NCBI GenBank assembly: GCA_052161605.1
Contig: CP197409.1
Strand: one strand, 5' to 3'
DNA: 64,000 nt
From: JBKCUI01 sp052161605
GTDB lineage: Bacteria; Planctomycetota; Planctomycetia; Pirellulales; Pirellulaceae
The position numbers were made by a program, and so were the translations under genes. Below the pieces are notes generated by a model, which made no database searches, was not told the origin of the DNA, and was given only the letters and a program-made list of their open reading frames with translations. Shown in pieces: positions 35,422 through 45,176 of this stretch (within the stretch, counting starts at the first letter, position 1; each line of letters starts with the position of its first letter).

Positions 35422-36838
35422 CGAAATTGTAAAGACCTTCTAACTTCACAAATTCTACCCCGGCATCTGTAATGCGATCCAACAAAGCCGTAATCGCCTT
35501 GTGGGAGACCACACCGGGGGTCCCCTCTGGGAGTTGGAATCGGCAACGATAGACGTCAACCGTGAACGTTTCTGCCATACCGCCGGGCCAAACCTTCATG
35601 CCGCGATTGCTAAGCATTTCGAGCACCATGCCGTCCCCTGCTAGAGGTTGTAGCTTTGCTGCTAAGTCATCAGCCGACCCCTTGAACTCGCAGAAAACGT
35701 CGGCTCCAACCATTTCTCGCTTTTCGGTCGACCTGACATACGGGGGTCGAGAATTCAGCGGCTTGGTTAGGGCCTTGGAATAATCCACTTGCTTGAGAAC
35801 CTCCGGCTTCTTACCGAGCCTTTCCACAACCGCTTCGGCAAATTCATTGGTTCCCACTTTTTGCTTGGAAACTCGTTCGTCAAAAATATCGTAGGTGTGG
35901 ATACCATCTTCGATGGTCTTCAGCCAGGCGTTATGTGCCAACTCCGCGACACTCCCTTGTCCGATGTGGACCAACATTTGGATCGCACCCAAGAACAGAC
36001 CGGATGGATTTGCCAAATTCTGCCCGGCACGTCGAGGAGCCGAACCATGGATAGCCTCGAACATCGCACATGCATCGCCGATGTTGGCAGAACCAGCCAA
36101 ACCGACCGAACCGGCAATCTGAGCCGCCACGTCGGACAGGATATCGCCGTACAAGTTCGGCATGACAATCACGTCAAAGGCTTCTGGGGTGTCGGCAAGC
36201 TTGGCTGCACCAATGTCGACGATCCAGTGTTCGTTTTCGATGTCAGAATACTCTGCTGCAATCTCATCGAAAACTTTGTGAAACAGACCGTCGGTCAGCT
36301 TCATAATATTGTCTTTGGTAAAGCACGTAACCTTCTTCCGTCCGTAAGCTCGTGCATACTCGAAAGCATAGCGAACGATCTTTTCGGTGCCGGGGCGGCT
36401 GATCAACTTGAGGCATTGCATAACGTCGATCGTTTGACGATGCTCAATCCCAGCGTACAAATCCTCTTCGTTTTCCCGTACGATCACGACATCCATTTTG
36501 GGATGCTTGGTTTCGATGAATGGGTGATAGCTGAGGCAAGGACGCACATTGGCGTAGAGTCCGAACGCCTTGCGGGTCGTTACGTTGAGCGACTTGAACC
36601 CTCCACCCTGTGGAGTCGTGATCGGTGCCTTGAGAAAGACCTTGGTTTCACGCAGACTTTGAAAAGCTTCTGGCTCAATTCCCGCCATATTGCCCTTGAG
36701 GTATTGCTTTTCACCGATCTCGATGGTTTGGATATCCAACTTCGCGCCGGCCTCTTGGATAATCCTAAGCGTTGCGGCCATGATCTCGGGGCCGATGCCA
36801 TCGCCATAAGCGACTGTGATGGGAGTTGCTGATGCCAT
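35384..36838 (-). CDS. icd: NADP-type isocitrate dehydrogenase
   Basis: 484 residues. It oxidatively decarboxylates isocitrate to 2-oxoglutarate in the TCA cycle. Family motifs are ITVAYGDGIGPEIMAATLRII at the N-terminus, NVRPCLSYHPF, VIVRENEEDLYAGIEH, and the signature MPNLYGDILSDVAAQIAGSVGLAGSANIG, with the GSAPRRAGQNLANPSGLFLGAIQML coenzyme-pocket region after it. The roughly 120-residue C-terminal extension fits the longer 480-residue ICDH class rather than the 416-residue E. coli type. Coenzyme choice is inferred from family. It overlaps ruvB on the same strand. Confidence 0.92.
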   Translation of the reverse strand: MASATPITVAYGDGIGPEIMAATLRIIQEAGAKLDIQTIEIGEKQYLKGNMAGIEPEAFQSLRETKVFLKAPITTPQGGGFKSLNVTTRKAFGLYANVRPCLSYHPFIETKHPKMDVVIVRENEEDLYAGIEHRQTIDVMQCLKLISRPGTEKIVRYAFEYARAYGRKKVTCFTKDNIMKLTDGLFHKVFDEIAAEYSDIENEHWIVDIGAAKLADTPEAFDVIVMPNLYGDILSDVAAQIAGSVGLAGSANIGDACAMFEAIHGSAPRRAGQNLANPSGLFLGAIQMLVHIGQGSVAELAHNAWLKTIEDGIHTYDIFDERVSKQKVGTNEFAEAVVERLGKKPEVLKQVDYSKALTKPLNSRPPYVRSTEKREMVGADVFCEFKGSADDLAAKLQPLAGDGMVLEMLSNRGMKVWPGGMAETFTVDVYRCRFQLPEGTPGVVSHKAITALLDRITDAGVEFVKLEGLYNFDGKPGFSRGQGQ

Positions 36839-36960
36839 GCGTATATCAATTCATTGGTTGGAGGGAATCGAAGGGGTCGGGTGGAAACGCGACCAATCAC
36901 TGCAATAAAGAGGAAGAAATCGTATTCCTAATCGGGCTGGGCAGCAACTCGCGCAGCCTA

Positions 36961-37734
36961 TTAGTTTGTTGGATTTCTTGGGTATTTTTCGAGCCAGCGG
37001 GACTTAAAGGCGTCGTAGTCGGCCCTCGTGTCAATCCCCCGATGGGATTCGGGAATAGCGCCCACCACAATCTTGTGCCCATTCTGTAGAAATCGTAGCT
37101 GTTCAAGCTTCTCGAGACGCTCCAAACTACTTGGGGCCAACCGCCCGAGCTGAAGCAAAAAATCCCTGCGATAGGCATAAATCCCTATGTGTTGCAGAAA
37201 CAATGGGGGCTCCTCTGCCAGCAAACTCTCGGACCAATCACGTGGATGAGGTATCGGGGAGCGGCTAAAGTACAAAGCAGTTCCGCCAGCTCCCACCACC
37301 ACTTTGACACATGCAGGGTCATTCAAGTTTGCCGAGCTTCGAATGGGGGTCGCCAGCGTGGCTACCGATGCCTCCGGCGAAGAGACTAACAAGTCCATTA
37401 CTAGATCGATCGATTCACCCGAGATTTCTGGCTCATCCCCTTGCACATTGATGAAAATGTCAACCTCAGGTGACGCATGGGCGACCTCCGCAATCCGATC
37501 GGTACCACTCTGAGCCGAAGGATTCGTCATCATGGCCGTGCCGCCGAATGAGTTCACTAGCTCGAACAAGCGAGGATGATCGACCGCAACCGTAATGCCG
37601 GATGCGTGTTTTGCCGCCATGCACGCTCGATAAGTATGCTCGAGAACAGAATGTCCGGTCTCGCTCAGCAGGAGTTTTTCAGGGAGCCGAGTCGAAGCTA
37701 AACGTGCGGGAATGACAATCCTGCCAATCATCAA
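36961..37734 (-). CDS. kdsB: 3-deoxy-manno-octulosonate cytidylyltransferase KdsB
   Basis: 257 residues, standard length. It activates Kdo with CTP for lipopolysaccharide core synthesis, which supports an outer membrane with LPS. Motifs are IPARLASTRLPEKLLLSETG (nucleotide-binding start), VQGDEPEISGESI, and YFSRSPIPHPRDW. The C-terminus has the usual HIGIYAYRRDFLLQ and LEQLRFLQNGHKIVVG. Its ATG overlaps the stop of the PIN/TRAM gene (37731-37734), so the two are translationally coupled. Confidence 0.95.
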   Translation of the reverse strand: MMIGRIVIPARLASTRLPEKLLLSETGHSVLEHTYRACMAAKHASGITVAVDHPRLFELVNSFGGTAMMTNPSAQSGTDRIAEVAHASPEVDIFINVQGDEPEISGESIDLVMDLLVSSPEASVATLATPIRSSANLNDPACVKVVVGAGGTALYFSRSPIPHPRDWSESLLAEEPPLFLQHIGIYAYRRDFLLQLGRLAPSSLERLEKLEQLRFLQNGHKIVVGAIPESHRGIDTRADYDAFKSRWLEKYPRNPTN

Positions 37735-38807
37735 TTGGGGCCATCACATTTTGTGAAAATCATCCTGCCTGCTTGCGTTTGCAAAGTGCTGGTAACCACG
37801 ACCCCCACTGTCTCATTGAGACGACCTCGGCCTCCCTCGACGACCACCATAGTGCCGTCGTCCAAATAGCCGATCCCCTGATCATGACCTTCGCCTGGTT
37901 TGACAACTCTGATCTGAAAGCCCTCGCCAGGCAAAAACTGTGGACGCAATGCACTCGCAACCTGATTAAGGTCGATGACTTCAACGTTGTGCAGCTTGGC
38001 TACCTTATTTAGATTGAAATCTCCCGTCACCAGCTTGCCACCGAGATGCTTGGCGAGAAGAACTAGTTTCATGTCGACAGGTTGCCCCGCAAACTCCGTA
38101 AGCTCGCGCTCGTATAATGTGAAATCAAGCCTTTGGCTGCTGCGAAGCCGGTTCAAAATATCTAGTCCGCGACGACCTCTGACTCGCCTTAGCTTGTCTG
38201 AGCTGTCAGCAATATTTTGGAGCTCCATCAATACGAACCGGGGCATAACCAACTGACTGTCGAGCACACCGGTGTCCGCCAACTCTGCTAACCTGCCATC
38301 GATAATGCTGCTTGTATCAAGAATTAATGGCTTCAGACCCTTGAGCTCGCGAGAGAACTCAACATAAGGCACTACGAATCGGAAGTCATCCTTGGTTTGC
38401 AGCAATAAACTGATGCAGACGTAACAGAGAACGGTAAGCAACCCAATGGTAAAGTAGGTCTTTGTGAGGCTGTCCTGCAAAAACGGATCCATCGCAATTG
38501 TCAACAAATACGTCAGAACCAGCCCAATCACCAATCCAAAGTAGACCGCCGAAATGACGTCGATCCGCTTGCGAGGAAATAACATGTCCATGGCGACCAC
38601 GCCGAACGCTACAAGCATCACCCCACTGAAAACGATATAGGGCCCGAAGGCTCCGAGAGCCCCAAAATCCTCTGATCTAGCCCAAATGGCCCCTACACCT
38701 CCGGCAACCAATATAAAAATAACGCGAAGAGCCAACACGGCAATCGTGTCGGAAAGAGGATTTTTAACCATGCGTTCAAGGCCAGGGTCGAGTTTGTTTG
38801 TATCCAT
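37731..38807 (-). CDS. PIN/TRAM domain membrane protein (YacL-like)
   Basis: 358 residues. Four N-terminal membrane helices (about 25-140) are followed by a PIN-fold nuclease-like domain (KPLILDTSSIIDGRLAEL, FVLMELQNIAD, and VTGDFNLNKVA) carrying the conserved acidic residues, and a C-terminal TRAM domain (VKPGEGHDQGIGYLDDGTMVVVEGG). The B. subtilis relative is YacL; the family is thought to be RNA-directed at the membrane. It is upstream of and coupled to kdsB. Confidence 0.88.
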   Translation of the reverse strand: MDTNKLDPGLERMVKNPLSDTIAVLALRVIFILVAGGVGAIWARSEDFGALGAFGPYIVFSGVMLVAFGVVAMDMLFPRKRIDVISAVYFGLVIGLVLTYLLTIAMDPFLQDSLTKTYFTIGLLTVLCYVCISLLLQTKDDFRFVVPYVEFSRELKGLKPLILDTSSIIDGRLAELADTGVLDSQLVMPRFVLMELQNIADSSDKLRRVRGRRGLDILNRLRSSQRLDFTLYERELTEFAGQPVDMKLVLLAKHLGGKLVTGDFNLNKVAKLHNVEVIDLNQVASALRPQFLPGEGFQIRVVKPGEGHDQGIGYLDDGTMVVVEGGRGRLNETVGVVVTSTLQTQAGRMIFTKCDGPN

Positions 38808-39007
38808 GATTAGATCTAATGCTAGGCCCAGCAGTCAGCGGCATCCCTACCCAAAACCGACAAAAGTCGCTCTTGATCGAATAACTCCTAGTTACTCAAC
38901 GACGCGTAAACCTTGGCCACAGTTCATTATAGCGTGGTAAAAAAAACAAAGTGCTCGGCAAATCTCCGAAAAATACCCAAACCAACTGCGGGTTTCCGCA
39001 TCCTCGT

Positions 39008-39997
39008 TCATGGTTGGCGGAGACTTTCCTTGGTAACAAGGTCGACTGCCGTTTGCTTGTCCTCGAGCTTTTGGTCTGATGTGGCTATTTGAGAAAGGGC
39101 GTACTCTATCCCGTATACGGCGAGTTGGTCTCCGTGCTGATCAACAGTTGCCAGCATTCGGCCATCAAGGATTGCCTGCTGAGCCGCTTGGATGTTGTCG
39201 AAACCGACCACAAAAATCTGACCGGTTTTGTTCGCTCCCTTGATGGCTGCAATCGCACCCATGGCCATCGAATCATTCGCCGCCAATATTGCCCTTAAAT
39301 TGGGGTATTCGGAAAGGACAGAGGACGCAATCGTATTGGCAAGATTCATCTCCCACTGAGCAGATTGGCTGGACACGATCTTGATCCCCCCCTCGTTGAG
39401 GGCATCTTCAAAACCTGCTTTTCTTTGCTGGGCGTTGAAGCTCGTCGTAATCCCTTCCAATATGGCAACTTCGTCCCCCTGACTCAGGTTCCCCACCAAA
39501 TACTCGGCGACCAGCCTGGCCCCTTGCCGATTGTCAGGACCGACGAAGGGGATTTTCAGCCCCTCTTGCTCCAAAATGGATTGATCGAGCTGATTATCTA
39601 TGTTGACCACAATAATTCCAGCCTTGACCGCCTTTCGCAAGGCGGGGATCAGCCCCTTGGAATCCGCCGGCGCGATGACAATCGCCTTGGCTCCTGCGGA
39701 CACCATCTCGTCCACCAACTCGGCTTGGCGAGCCAGATCCCTTTCATCTTTAATTCCATTTACAACGAGCTCGTAGGTCTGGTTTGCTGCTTGATGGGCT
39801 TTTGCCCCCTCTGCCATGGTGGAAAAAAACTCATTGGCCAACGATTTCATTATCAACGCAACCTTTGGCTTAACAGTTGACTGCACCGACAAGCTGCTTG
39901 GGTCGGAACCGCTAGAAGACGGACTTGATTTGTCCGTAGAACATCCCATTAAAAGGAGGCTGGAAACGAAGGCCATTATGGTGGTCTGGTAACGCAT
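39008..39997 (-). CDS. Ribose/sugar-type periplasmic binding lipoprotein
   Basis: 329 residues from ATG 39997, chosen because it gives a lipoprotein signal: MRYQTTIMAF, a hydrophobic run, then LLLMGC with the lipobox Cys. The rest is a type I periplasmic-binding fold of the RbsB family (KPKVALIMKSLANEFFSTMAEGAKAHQ; IVIAPADSKGLIPALRKAVKAGI; FVGPDNRQGARLVAEYL; ILAANDSMAMGAIAAIK). No cognate ABC permease or ATPase is nearby, so the ligand and partner are unknown. Confidence 0.88.
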   Translation of the reverse strand: MRYQTTIMAFVSSLLLMGCSTDKSSPSSSGSDPSSLSVQSTVKPKVALIMKSLANEFFSTMAEGAKAHQAANQTYELVVNGIKDERDLARQAELVDEMVSAGAKAIVIAPADSKGLIPALRKAVKAGIIVVNIDNQLDQSILEQEGLKIPFVGPDNRQGARLVAEYLVGNLSQGDEVAILEGITTSFNAQQRKAGFEDALNEGGIKIVSSQSAQWEMNLANTIASSVLSEYPNLRAILAANDSMAMGAIAAIKGANKTGQIFVVGFDNIQAAQQAILDGRMLATVDQHGDQLAVYGIEYALSQIATSDQKLEDKQTAVDLVTKESLRQP

Positions 39998-40058
39998 TTT
40001 CGATTGGCTTAGGTTGATTGCAAGGAGAACTGGGGTTGTTCGGGGTTGTTTTGAGATT

Positions 40059-41432
40059 TCAACGACGAAAACAATAAAGTGCATCGCGCGTCCGTATGAT
40101 CAAGTCTTCACCGATCGCTGCGGGGGAAGCTAAACAGCCGCTTTCGAGTCGGTTGGTATGCGTTATCACTCCGTCTTTCGATACCACGTAGCCATTCCCA
40201 CTTTCGTCGAGACAGTAAAGTTGCTCAGACGCAACGATAGGTGAACTGCTAAAGTCACCACCGAGTCGCACCTGCCAGACTTGCTCGCCGTCTTGTTTAC
40301 GGAAAGCGGTTAACATCCCTTTGTCCTCTAGGGAAACGATCAAGTCATCGATCAGGACGGGAGATGGTTTCGCTCCAATAGCCCGGGATGCCCGCCACAT
40401 GAGGTGAGACTCGGTCGTGTCGCCCCGCCCCATTGGGTCAATGGCGAGCAAATGACCTTTGCTAAATCCCGTACTGCAATAGACCAACGCCCCATCAAAG
40501 AGGGGCCTCAAAGCCGCAGAGTGCTCATCGTGTCGAACATGCCAAAGCTCTTTGCCGGTCTCAGGATCATAGGCGATCATCGCTTTGGCAGCGGGGCTCA
40601 GCAATTGCAATTCGCGCCGACCGCTATACGAGACTTCAATTAGGTGAGGTGTCCCATAGGCCTTTTTGAAATCGCCATTGTGGGTTCCATATTCATGCGT
40701 CCTCTCACTTTTCCAAACCGTTTTCCCGCTGGAGCGGTCCAAGGCTATGACATACTGCAAATCGGCCCCATCCATATGGAAGATCAGTAAGTTCCGGAAA
40801 AATATCGGAGACGATCCTGCACCTCGGAAGTGATTGCACTCTAGATCGCGACGCTCCCAGACCGTTTCCCCTGTCGTTCTGTTCAAGCATGCTGTTCCAT
40901 AGGCTCCGAAAGTCACGTACAAGTATTCAGAATCGACGACTGGTGTCGGAGACGCATACGAATTAAAGACGTGAAAGTCCGGCTGTGTTTCTGTGTTCGT
41001 GAACACCACGTTCTCCCAAACCGTGCTGCCGTCCCTCCGATCGATGCATAACGCGGACATGACCAAACCATCGTCTGAAGCGTTGGTCACGTAAACGTCA
41101 TCTCCCCAAACCACCGGAGAAGACCATGCTTTACCCGTGATCGGTTTCTTCCAAGCGAGATTGATATCCTCCCCCCATTCCACGGGCGGAGACGCGGTCG
41201 CAGCAGCGTGGCCAGTTCCCAATGGCCCCCTGTATTGCGGCCAAAAATGCTCGCCGGCCTTCTCGACCTCCGGTTTCGTCCACCCCCACTGATAATCCAG
41301 TACCGCCGACTGCTGGGAAAAGACAGTGGACGAAGATGTACTTGTCAGGTGTATGCAAGTACTGAGGAAAGCAACCAGAAGACTGCTGAATGCAATGGAA
41401 AAACGGCAGGGTTGGGTTTGGTAGGCTTGCAT
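40059..41432 (-). CDS. PQQ-like beta-propeller protein, exported
   Basis: 457 residues. An N-terminal signal peptide (about 10-40) is followed by repeated propeller blades of the PQQ/quinoprotein-like type, with Trp-docking style motifs such as LAWKKPITGKAWSSPVVWGDDVYV, CIDRRDGSTVWENVVF, CLNRTTGETVWERRDLE, ALDRSSGKTVWKSERT, AYDPETGKELWHVRHDEH and FRKQDGEQVWQVRLGGDFSSSP. It opens with a WPQYRGPLGTG motif common in planctomycete members. No evidence for PQQ binding; the fold may serve as a protein-interaction scaffold. Confidence 0.85.
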   Translation of the reverse strand: MQAYQTQPCRFSIAFSSLLVAFLSTCIHLTSTSSSTVFSQQSAVLDYQWGWTKPEVEKAGEHFWPQYRGPLGTGHAAATASPPVEWGEDINLAWKKPITGKAWSSPVVWGDDVYVTNASDDGLVMSALCIDRRDGSTVWENVVFTNTETQPDFHVFNSYASPTPVVDSEYLYVTFGAYGTACLNRTTGETVWERRDLECNHFRGAGSSPIFFRNLLIFHMDGADLQYVIALDRSSGKTVWKSERTHEYGTHNGDFKKAYGTPHLIEVSYSGRRELQLLSPAAKAMIAYDPETGKELWHVRHDEHSAALRPLFDGALVYCSTGFSKGHLLAIDPMGRGDTTESHLMWRASRAIGAKPSPVLIDDLIVSLEDKGMLTAFRKQDGEQVWQVRLGGDFSSSPIVASEQLYCLDESGNGYVVSKDGVITHTNRLESGCLASPAAIGEDLIIRTRDALYCFRR

Positions 41433-41593
41433 CTTGGGAGAGGTTGGGAGCGGGTGAGGTAAGGAAAGGCGGAAGGCGTTGTGGAATCGGCTTTCTCAAT
41501 TAAATGGTAAAGGCGGCAACTACGAGTCTTCAGTATATCTCAATAATTCATCCTATTTAGCTTGCCGGTCATCGATCCTATACTTTCCATGCA

Positions 41594-42340
41594 TTACCAA
41601 TACCGTTCCACGACATAATGCCCAGGGGTTTTTGCTTTATGCTTGCTGAGCCCTCGCCCTTGAAGGATCACCTCGAGGTCATTGAGCATGTCTGGATTGC
41701 CGCACATCATGACAACTGACTCCTCGGGAGCGATTTTTGTTTCAGCCACTTGTTCTAAACTTCCGTTCTCCAAGGCTGTCGTAATTCTCCCGCTCAAGCA
41801 TCCTTTGCCAGCTTCCCGCGATACGGCACTGATAAAACGAAATCGTTCTGGATACTGATCCCTATAGCCTTGTAACTCATCGTGATATGCCAAGTCGGTG
41901 CAGTGCCGGACCCCATGAACCAAAACGATTCTGGCGTAGCGTTGCCAAATGGTAGTCTCACGGAGCATCGCAATGTAGGGCGCCAGCCCCGTCCCCGTCG
42001 CGATTAGCCAAATGCAAGGTGCGTCGGGTGTGTGCGACAGGGTGAACCCACCTGTGGCTTTCGCGGAAACATCCACGGTATCCCCTTCGCCAAGATCCCA
42101 TAGGCGAGGTGTTAGTTCACCACCGTCAACTCGAACTATGAAAAAATCGAGCACTTCTCCATGCGGTGAAGCCACCGAGTAGGGGCGATGCAAATGCTTC
42201 TCTGGTAGATTCAATCCGACCTGCAGAAACTGTCCAGGCTCAAAGGGGGCGACACCCGGCGTGGAAACCGAAATCGTAAACAGTCCTTCCGACCAGACGT
42301 GTCGTTTGATGATTTTTCCCGATATCCACTGCAATGACAT
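41594..42340 (-). CDS. fpr: Ferredoxin-NADP reductase
   Basis: 248 residues, the size of the bacterial Fpr (subclass I) enzyme. It moves electrons between NADPH and ferredoxin or flavodoxin. The FAD motif is RPYSVASPHGEVLDFFIV. The NADP-binding half has LIATGTGLAPYIAMLRET and MMCGNPDMLNDLEVILQGRGL. The C-terminus HYVVERYW ends in Trp, as in E. coli Fpr. The thioredoxin-like ferredoxin at 61588 is a candidate but unproven partner. Confidence 0.92.
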   Translation of the reverse strand: MSLQWISGKIIKRHVWSEGLFTISVSTPGVAPFEPGQFLQVGLNLPEKHLHRPYSVASPHGEVLDFFIVRVDGGELTPRLWDLGEGDTVDVSAKATGGFTLSHTPDAPCIWLIATGTGLAPYIAMLRETTIWQRYARIVLVHGVRHCTDLAYHDELQGYRDQYPERFRFISAVSREAGKGCLSGRITTALENGSLEQVAETKIAPEESVVMMCGNPDMLNDLEVILQGRGLSKHKAKTPGHYVVERYW

Positions 42341-42558
42341 CGTGTTGAACCTTGAGCGAGGAGTGTGGGGTAGACGATTTTATTGTAAACTGTTGGAACA
42401 TAATACCATTTTCGATCAACGGGGTTGTCGCCCCAACCCCCTTTCGAGCTATAATAGGGGAATAAAGGCGTCCGCAACCTGAATCTCAATTCCCACCCAT
42501 TCGATCCGACTTTTCGTCACCTTTTTGCCGAACCGACAAGTCGATCTCCCCCACCCCT

Positions 42559-45165
42559 ATGACTCGAATCCTTATGCGTTCGATCTTCCTTTCCTTCCCC
42601 CGGTTTGCTGCAATAGCCATTGGTTTCACTTTGTTGCTAATCGCGAAGGTCGGCACGGCACACTTTGCAGAACACTCGGCAATAATCTCCGCCGATCACG
42701 AACGCATTGACTTCAACCGTGAAATCCGACCGATCTTGTCCGAGAACTGCTTCTACTGCCACGGACAGGACGGAAACCAACGGGAAGCGGGCTTGCGACT
42801 GGACGTGCGTGAGGATGCGATAGAACATGGGGCTATCAATCTGGAGGCCATTTCCGAGAGCGAACTGCTCAAACGCATCCTTTCGGACGATCCTGATCTA
42901 TTGATGCCTCCCCCTAAATCCAATCGCAAACTTAATCATGACCAGAAGGAACTCCTTCGAAAATGGATGGAACAAGGGGCCGAATACGACAAGCACTGGG
43001 CATTTATTCCCCCGAAGAAAGTGGAACTGCCCAACGTCAGCCAACCAAATTGGGTTCGTAATCCGATCGACCAATTCGTTTTAGCCAAGCTAGATCAGGA
43101 GGGACTTTCTCCATCAATCGAGGCAGACAAAACAACCTTGATCAAAAGACTTTATGCCGACTTGATCGGGCTACCTCCCAAGCCACAGGAAGTTCTGGAA
43201 TTCGAACAAGATGTATCACCCGAGGCCTACGAGAAGCTCGTTGATCGCCTCATGCAGAGCGATCACTATGGCGAGCGGATGGCCTTACCATGGCTAGATG
43301 CGGCACGGTATGCCGACAGCAATGGCTTTCAACAAGATGGTGACACTTGGCAATGGATGTGGCGAGACTGGGTAGTTAAGGCCCTCAATGAGAATTTGCC
43401 TTTTGACCAATTCGTCACATGGCAACTCGCTGGCGATCTGCTGCCCGACGCCACCGTGGAGCAAAAAATTGCGAGCGGCTTTAATCGGAATCATATGCTC
43501 AACGGTGAGGGAGGTGCCATCGCCGAGGAGCAACGTTTCGTGATTCTTTTTGACCGCATGGATACAACCGCGACGACCTTTCTTGGTCTCACGATGTCTT
43601 GCGCTCAATGCCATGATCACAAATACGACCCCATTACGCAACAGGACTACTACGGTCTGATGGACGCCTTTAACCGCGTCCCTGAGTCCGGCGTTCCACA
43701 GTATTTTTCCAGTCGAATTCGAGTTGCCAGCCCGTATATCGAGGTTCCGTCTGAAGAGGTGAGTGACAAACTAGCTGAGTTTGACACGCGAACGGCCGAC
43801 CTGGAAAGTGCGGTGCAACCTCTTGTTAACATTGCCTACGCAGGCTGGAAACTTGGTGTTCTGGCGGACAAGAATCCAGACGGCAAAGGCTTTTCTGATT
43901 CGCTTGCAGCAATTCTGCGAAAGCCAGAGACAGACCGCACGGATACTGAAAAAACCGACCTGGAAGCCCAGCTAAGAGCTCACTTTGACCAAAAAGTCAA
44001 AGAGTCTTTGAAGACCGCGATTCCGCAGCTTGCTGAGATCGAAGCAGTTCGAAATCAACGTGCCAGTTACGTGGCGGACCAGATGCCGCGTCCGATGATC
44101 ATGAGCGATGCGCAGAAGCGAGATTCCCACATCCTGATCCGTGGCGAATATCTGAACAAAGGCGACAAGGTGGAATTCTCAACTCCAGGATTCTTACCTC
44201 CACTGCCGGAGGACTATCCTCGCGACCGGCTCGGATTTGCCAGGTGGCTTCTGACCGAAGACCAGCCGCTCTTAGCAAGGGTTCAAGTGAACCGGATGTG
44301 GCAACATTTCTTTGAACTTGGGTTAGTGAAAACATCAGAGGATTTCGGTGTGCAAAGTGAGTATCCCGTTCATCGTGAACTGCTGGATTGGTTATCCGTC
44401 GAGTTCCGGGAAACGGGTTGGGATAGGAAGAAAATCAATCGGTTGATCGTCACCAGTTCGACCTATAGGCAGTCAAGCAAGGTTAACGAAGAGCTCTTGC
44501 AAAGGGATCCAGAGAATCGACTATACGCGAGAGGCTCGCGTATGCGAATGCCATCGATGGTGCTTCGAGATTGGGCTCTAGCTGCTGCACTTTTGCTTGA
44601 TCAACGCGTAGGAGGCAAGCCGGTTTATCCGTATCAGCCGGACGACATTTGGGAGTCGTTAGCCATTACAAAGGAGCGGGACTTTACTTACCCCAAGTCT
44701 TCGGGATCGGATCTATATCGAAGAAGCCTTTATACTTTTTGGCGGCGAACGGTCGGCCCAGCCAACATGTTCGACAGTTCGAATCGACAAACATGTAAAG
44801 TTCGCGCATCGTTGACAAGCACGCCACTTCATGCCCTGACCACACTAAACGATCCGACCTGGGTCGAAGCTGCTCGGTCTCTTGCCGAACATTGTATGCA
44901 ACATCAATCAACGTTAGCTACTCAGATCGAGGCGGCTTATCGCGCAGTGCTCTGTCGTCCACCCAATGAGGCGGAGCTTAAGATACTCGAACGGGCGTTC
45001 GCAACCCAGCGGTCGATGTTCGAGTCTGCTCCTGAGTCAGCGAACCAGTTTCTATCGATCGGTAGCAAGCCAAGAACAAGTGACTTAGATCTCCTGTCAC
45101 ATGCCGCCCTGTCGGTGGTATGTCTCGGCATTATGAATCTCGACGAAGCACTGACTAGAGAATAA
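42559..45165 (+). CDS. Planctomycete cytochrome c-like DUF1549/DUF1553 protein
   Basis: 868 residues. A signal segment (about 6-38) precedes the PSCyt1 cytochrome-like region with a single C-x2-C-H haem motif (ENCFYCHGQDG). DUF1549 follows (about 145-360; HYGERMALPWLDAARYADSNG, then MSCAQCHDHKYDPITQQDYYG with a second C-x2-C-H). DUF1553 fills the C-terminal half (about 540-820; DRLGFARWLLTEDQPLLARVQVNRMWQHFF). This architecture is expanded in planctomycetes; its role is unknown but it almost always neighbours a DUF1501 gene. The next gene starts 11 bp after its stop. Confidence 0.92.
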   Translation: MTRILMRSIFLSFPRFAAIAIGFTLLLIAKVGTAHFAEHSAIISADHERIDFNREIRPILSENCFYCHGQDGNQREAGLRLDVREDAIEHGAINLEAISESELLKRILSDDPDLLMPPPKSNRKLNHDQKELLRKWMEQGAEYDKHWAFIPPKKVELPNVSQPNWVRNPIDQFVLAKLDQEGLSPSIEADKTTLIKRLYADLIGLPPKPQEVLEFEQDVSPEAYEKLVDRLMQSDHYGERMALPWLDAARYADSNGFQQDGDTWQWMWRDWVVKALNENLPFDQFVTWQLAGDLLPDATVEQKIASGFNRNHMLNGEGGAIAEEQRFVILFDRMDTTATTFLGLTMSCAQCHDHKYDPITQQDYYGLMDAFNRVPESGVPQYFSSRIRVASPYIEVPSEEVSDKLAEFDTRTADLESAVQPLVNIAYAGWKLGVLADKNPDGKGFSDSLAAILRKPETDRTDTEKTDLEAQLRAHFDQKVKESLKTAIPQLAEIEAVRNQRASYVADQMPRPMIMSDAQKRDSHILIRGEYLNKGDKVEFSTPGFLPPLPEDYPRDRLGFARWLLTEDQPLLARVQVNRMWQHFFELGLVKTSEDFGVQSEYPVHRELLDWLSVEFRETGWDRKKINRLIVTSSTYRQSSKVNEELLQRDPENRLYARGSRMRMPSMVLRDWALAAALLLDQRVGGKPVYPYQPDDIWESLAITKERDFTYPKSSGSDLYRRSLYTFWRRTVGPANMFDSSNRQTCKVRASLTSTPLHALTTLNDPTWVEAARSLAEHCMQHQSTLATQIEAAYRAVLCRPPNEAELKILERAFATQRSMFESAPESANQFLSIGSKPRTSDLDLLSHAALSVVCLGIMNLDEALTRE

Positions 45166-45176
45166 GGGGAAGACGA

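Noticed and set aside
35789..36832. 347-codon open frame on the + strand opposite icd
   Set aside because: It is fully antisense to a well-supported isocitrate dehydrogenase and shows no recognisable domain; its openness follows from the codon pattern of icd.
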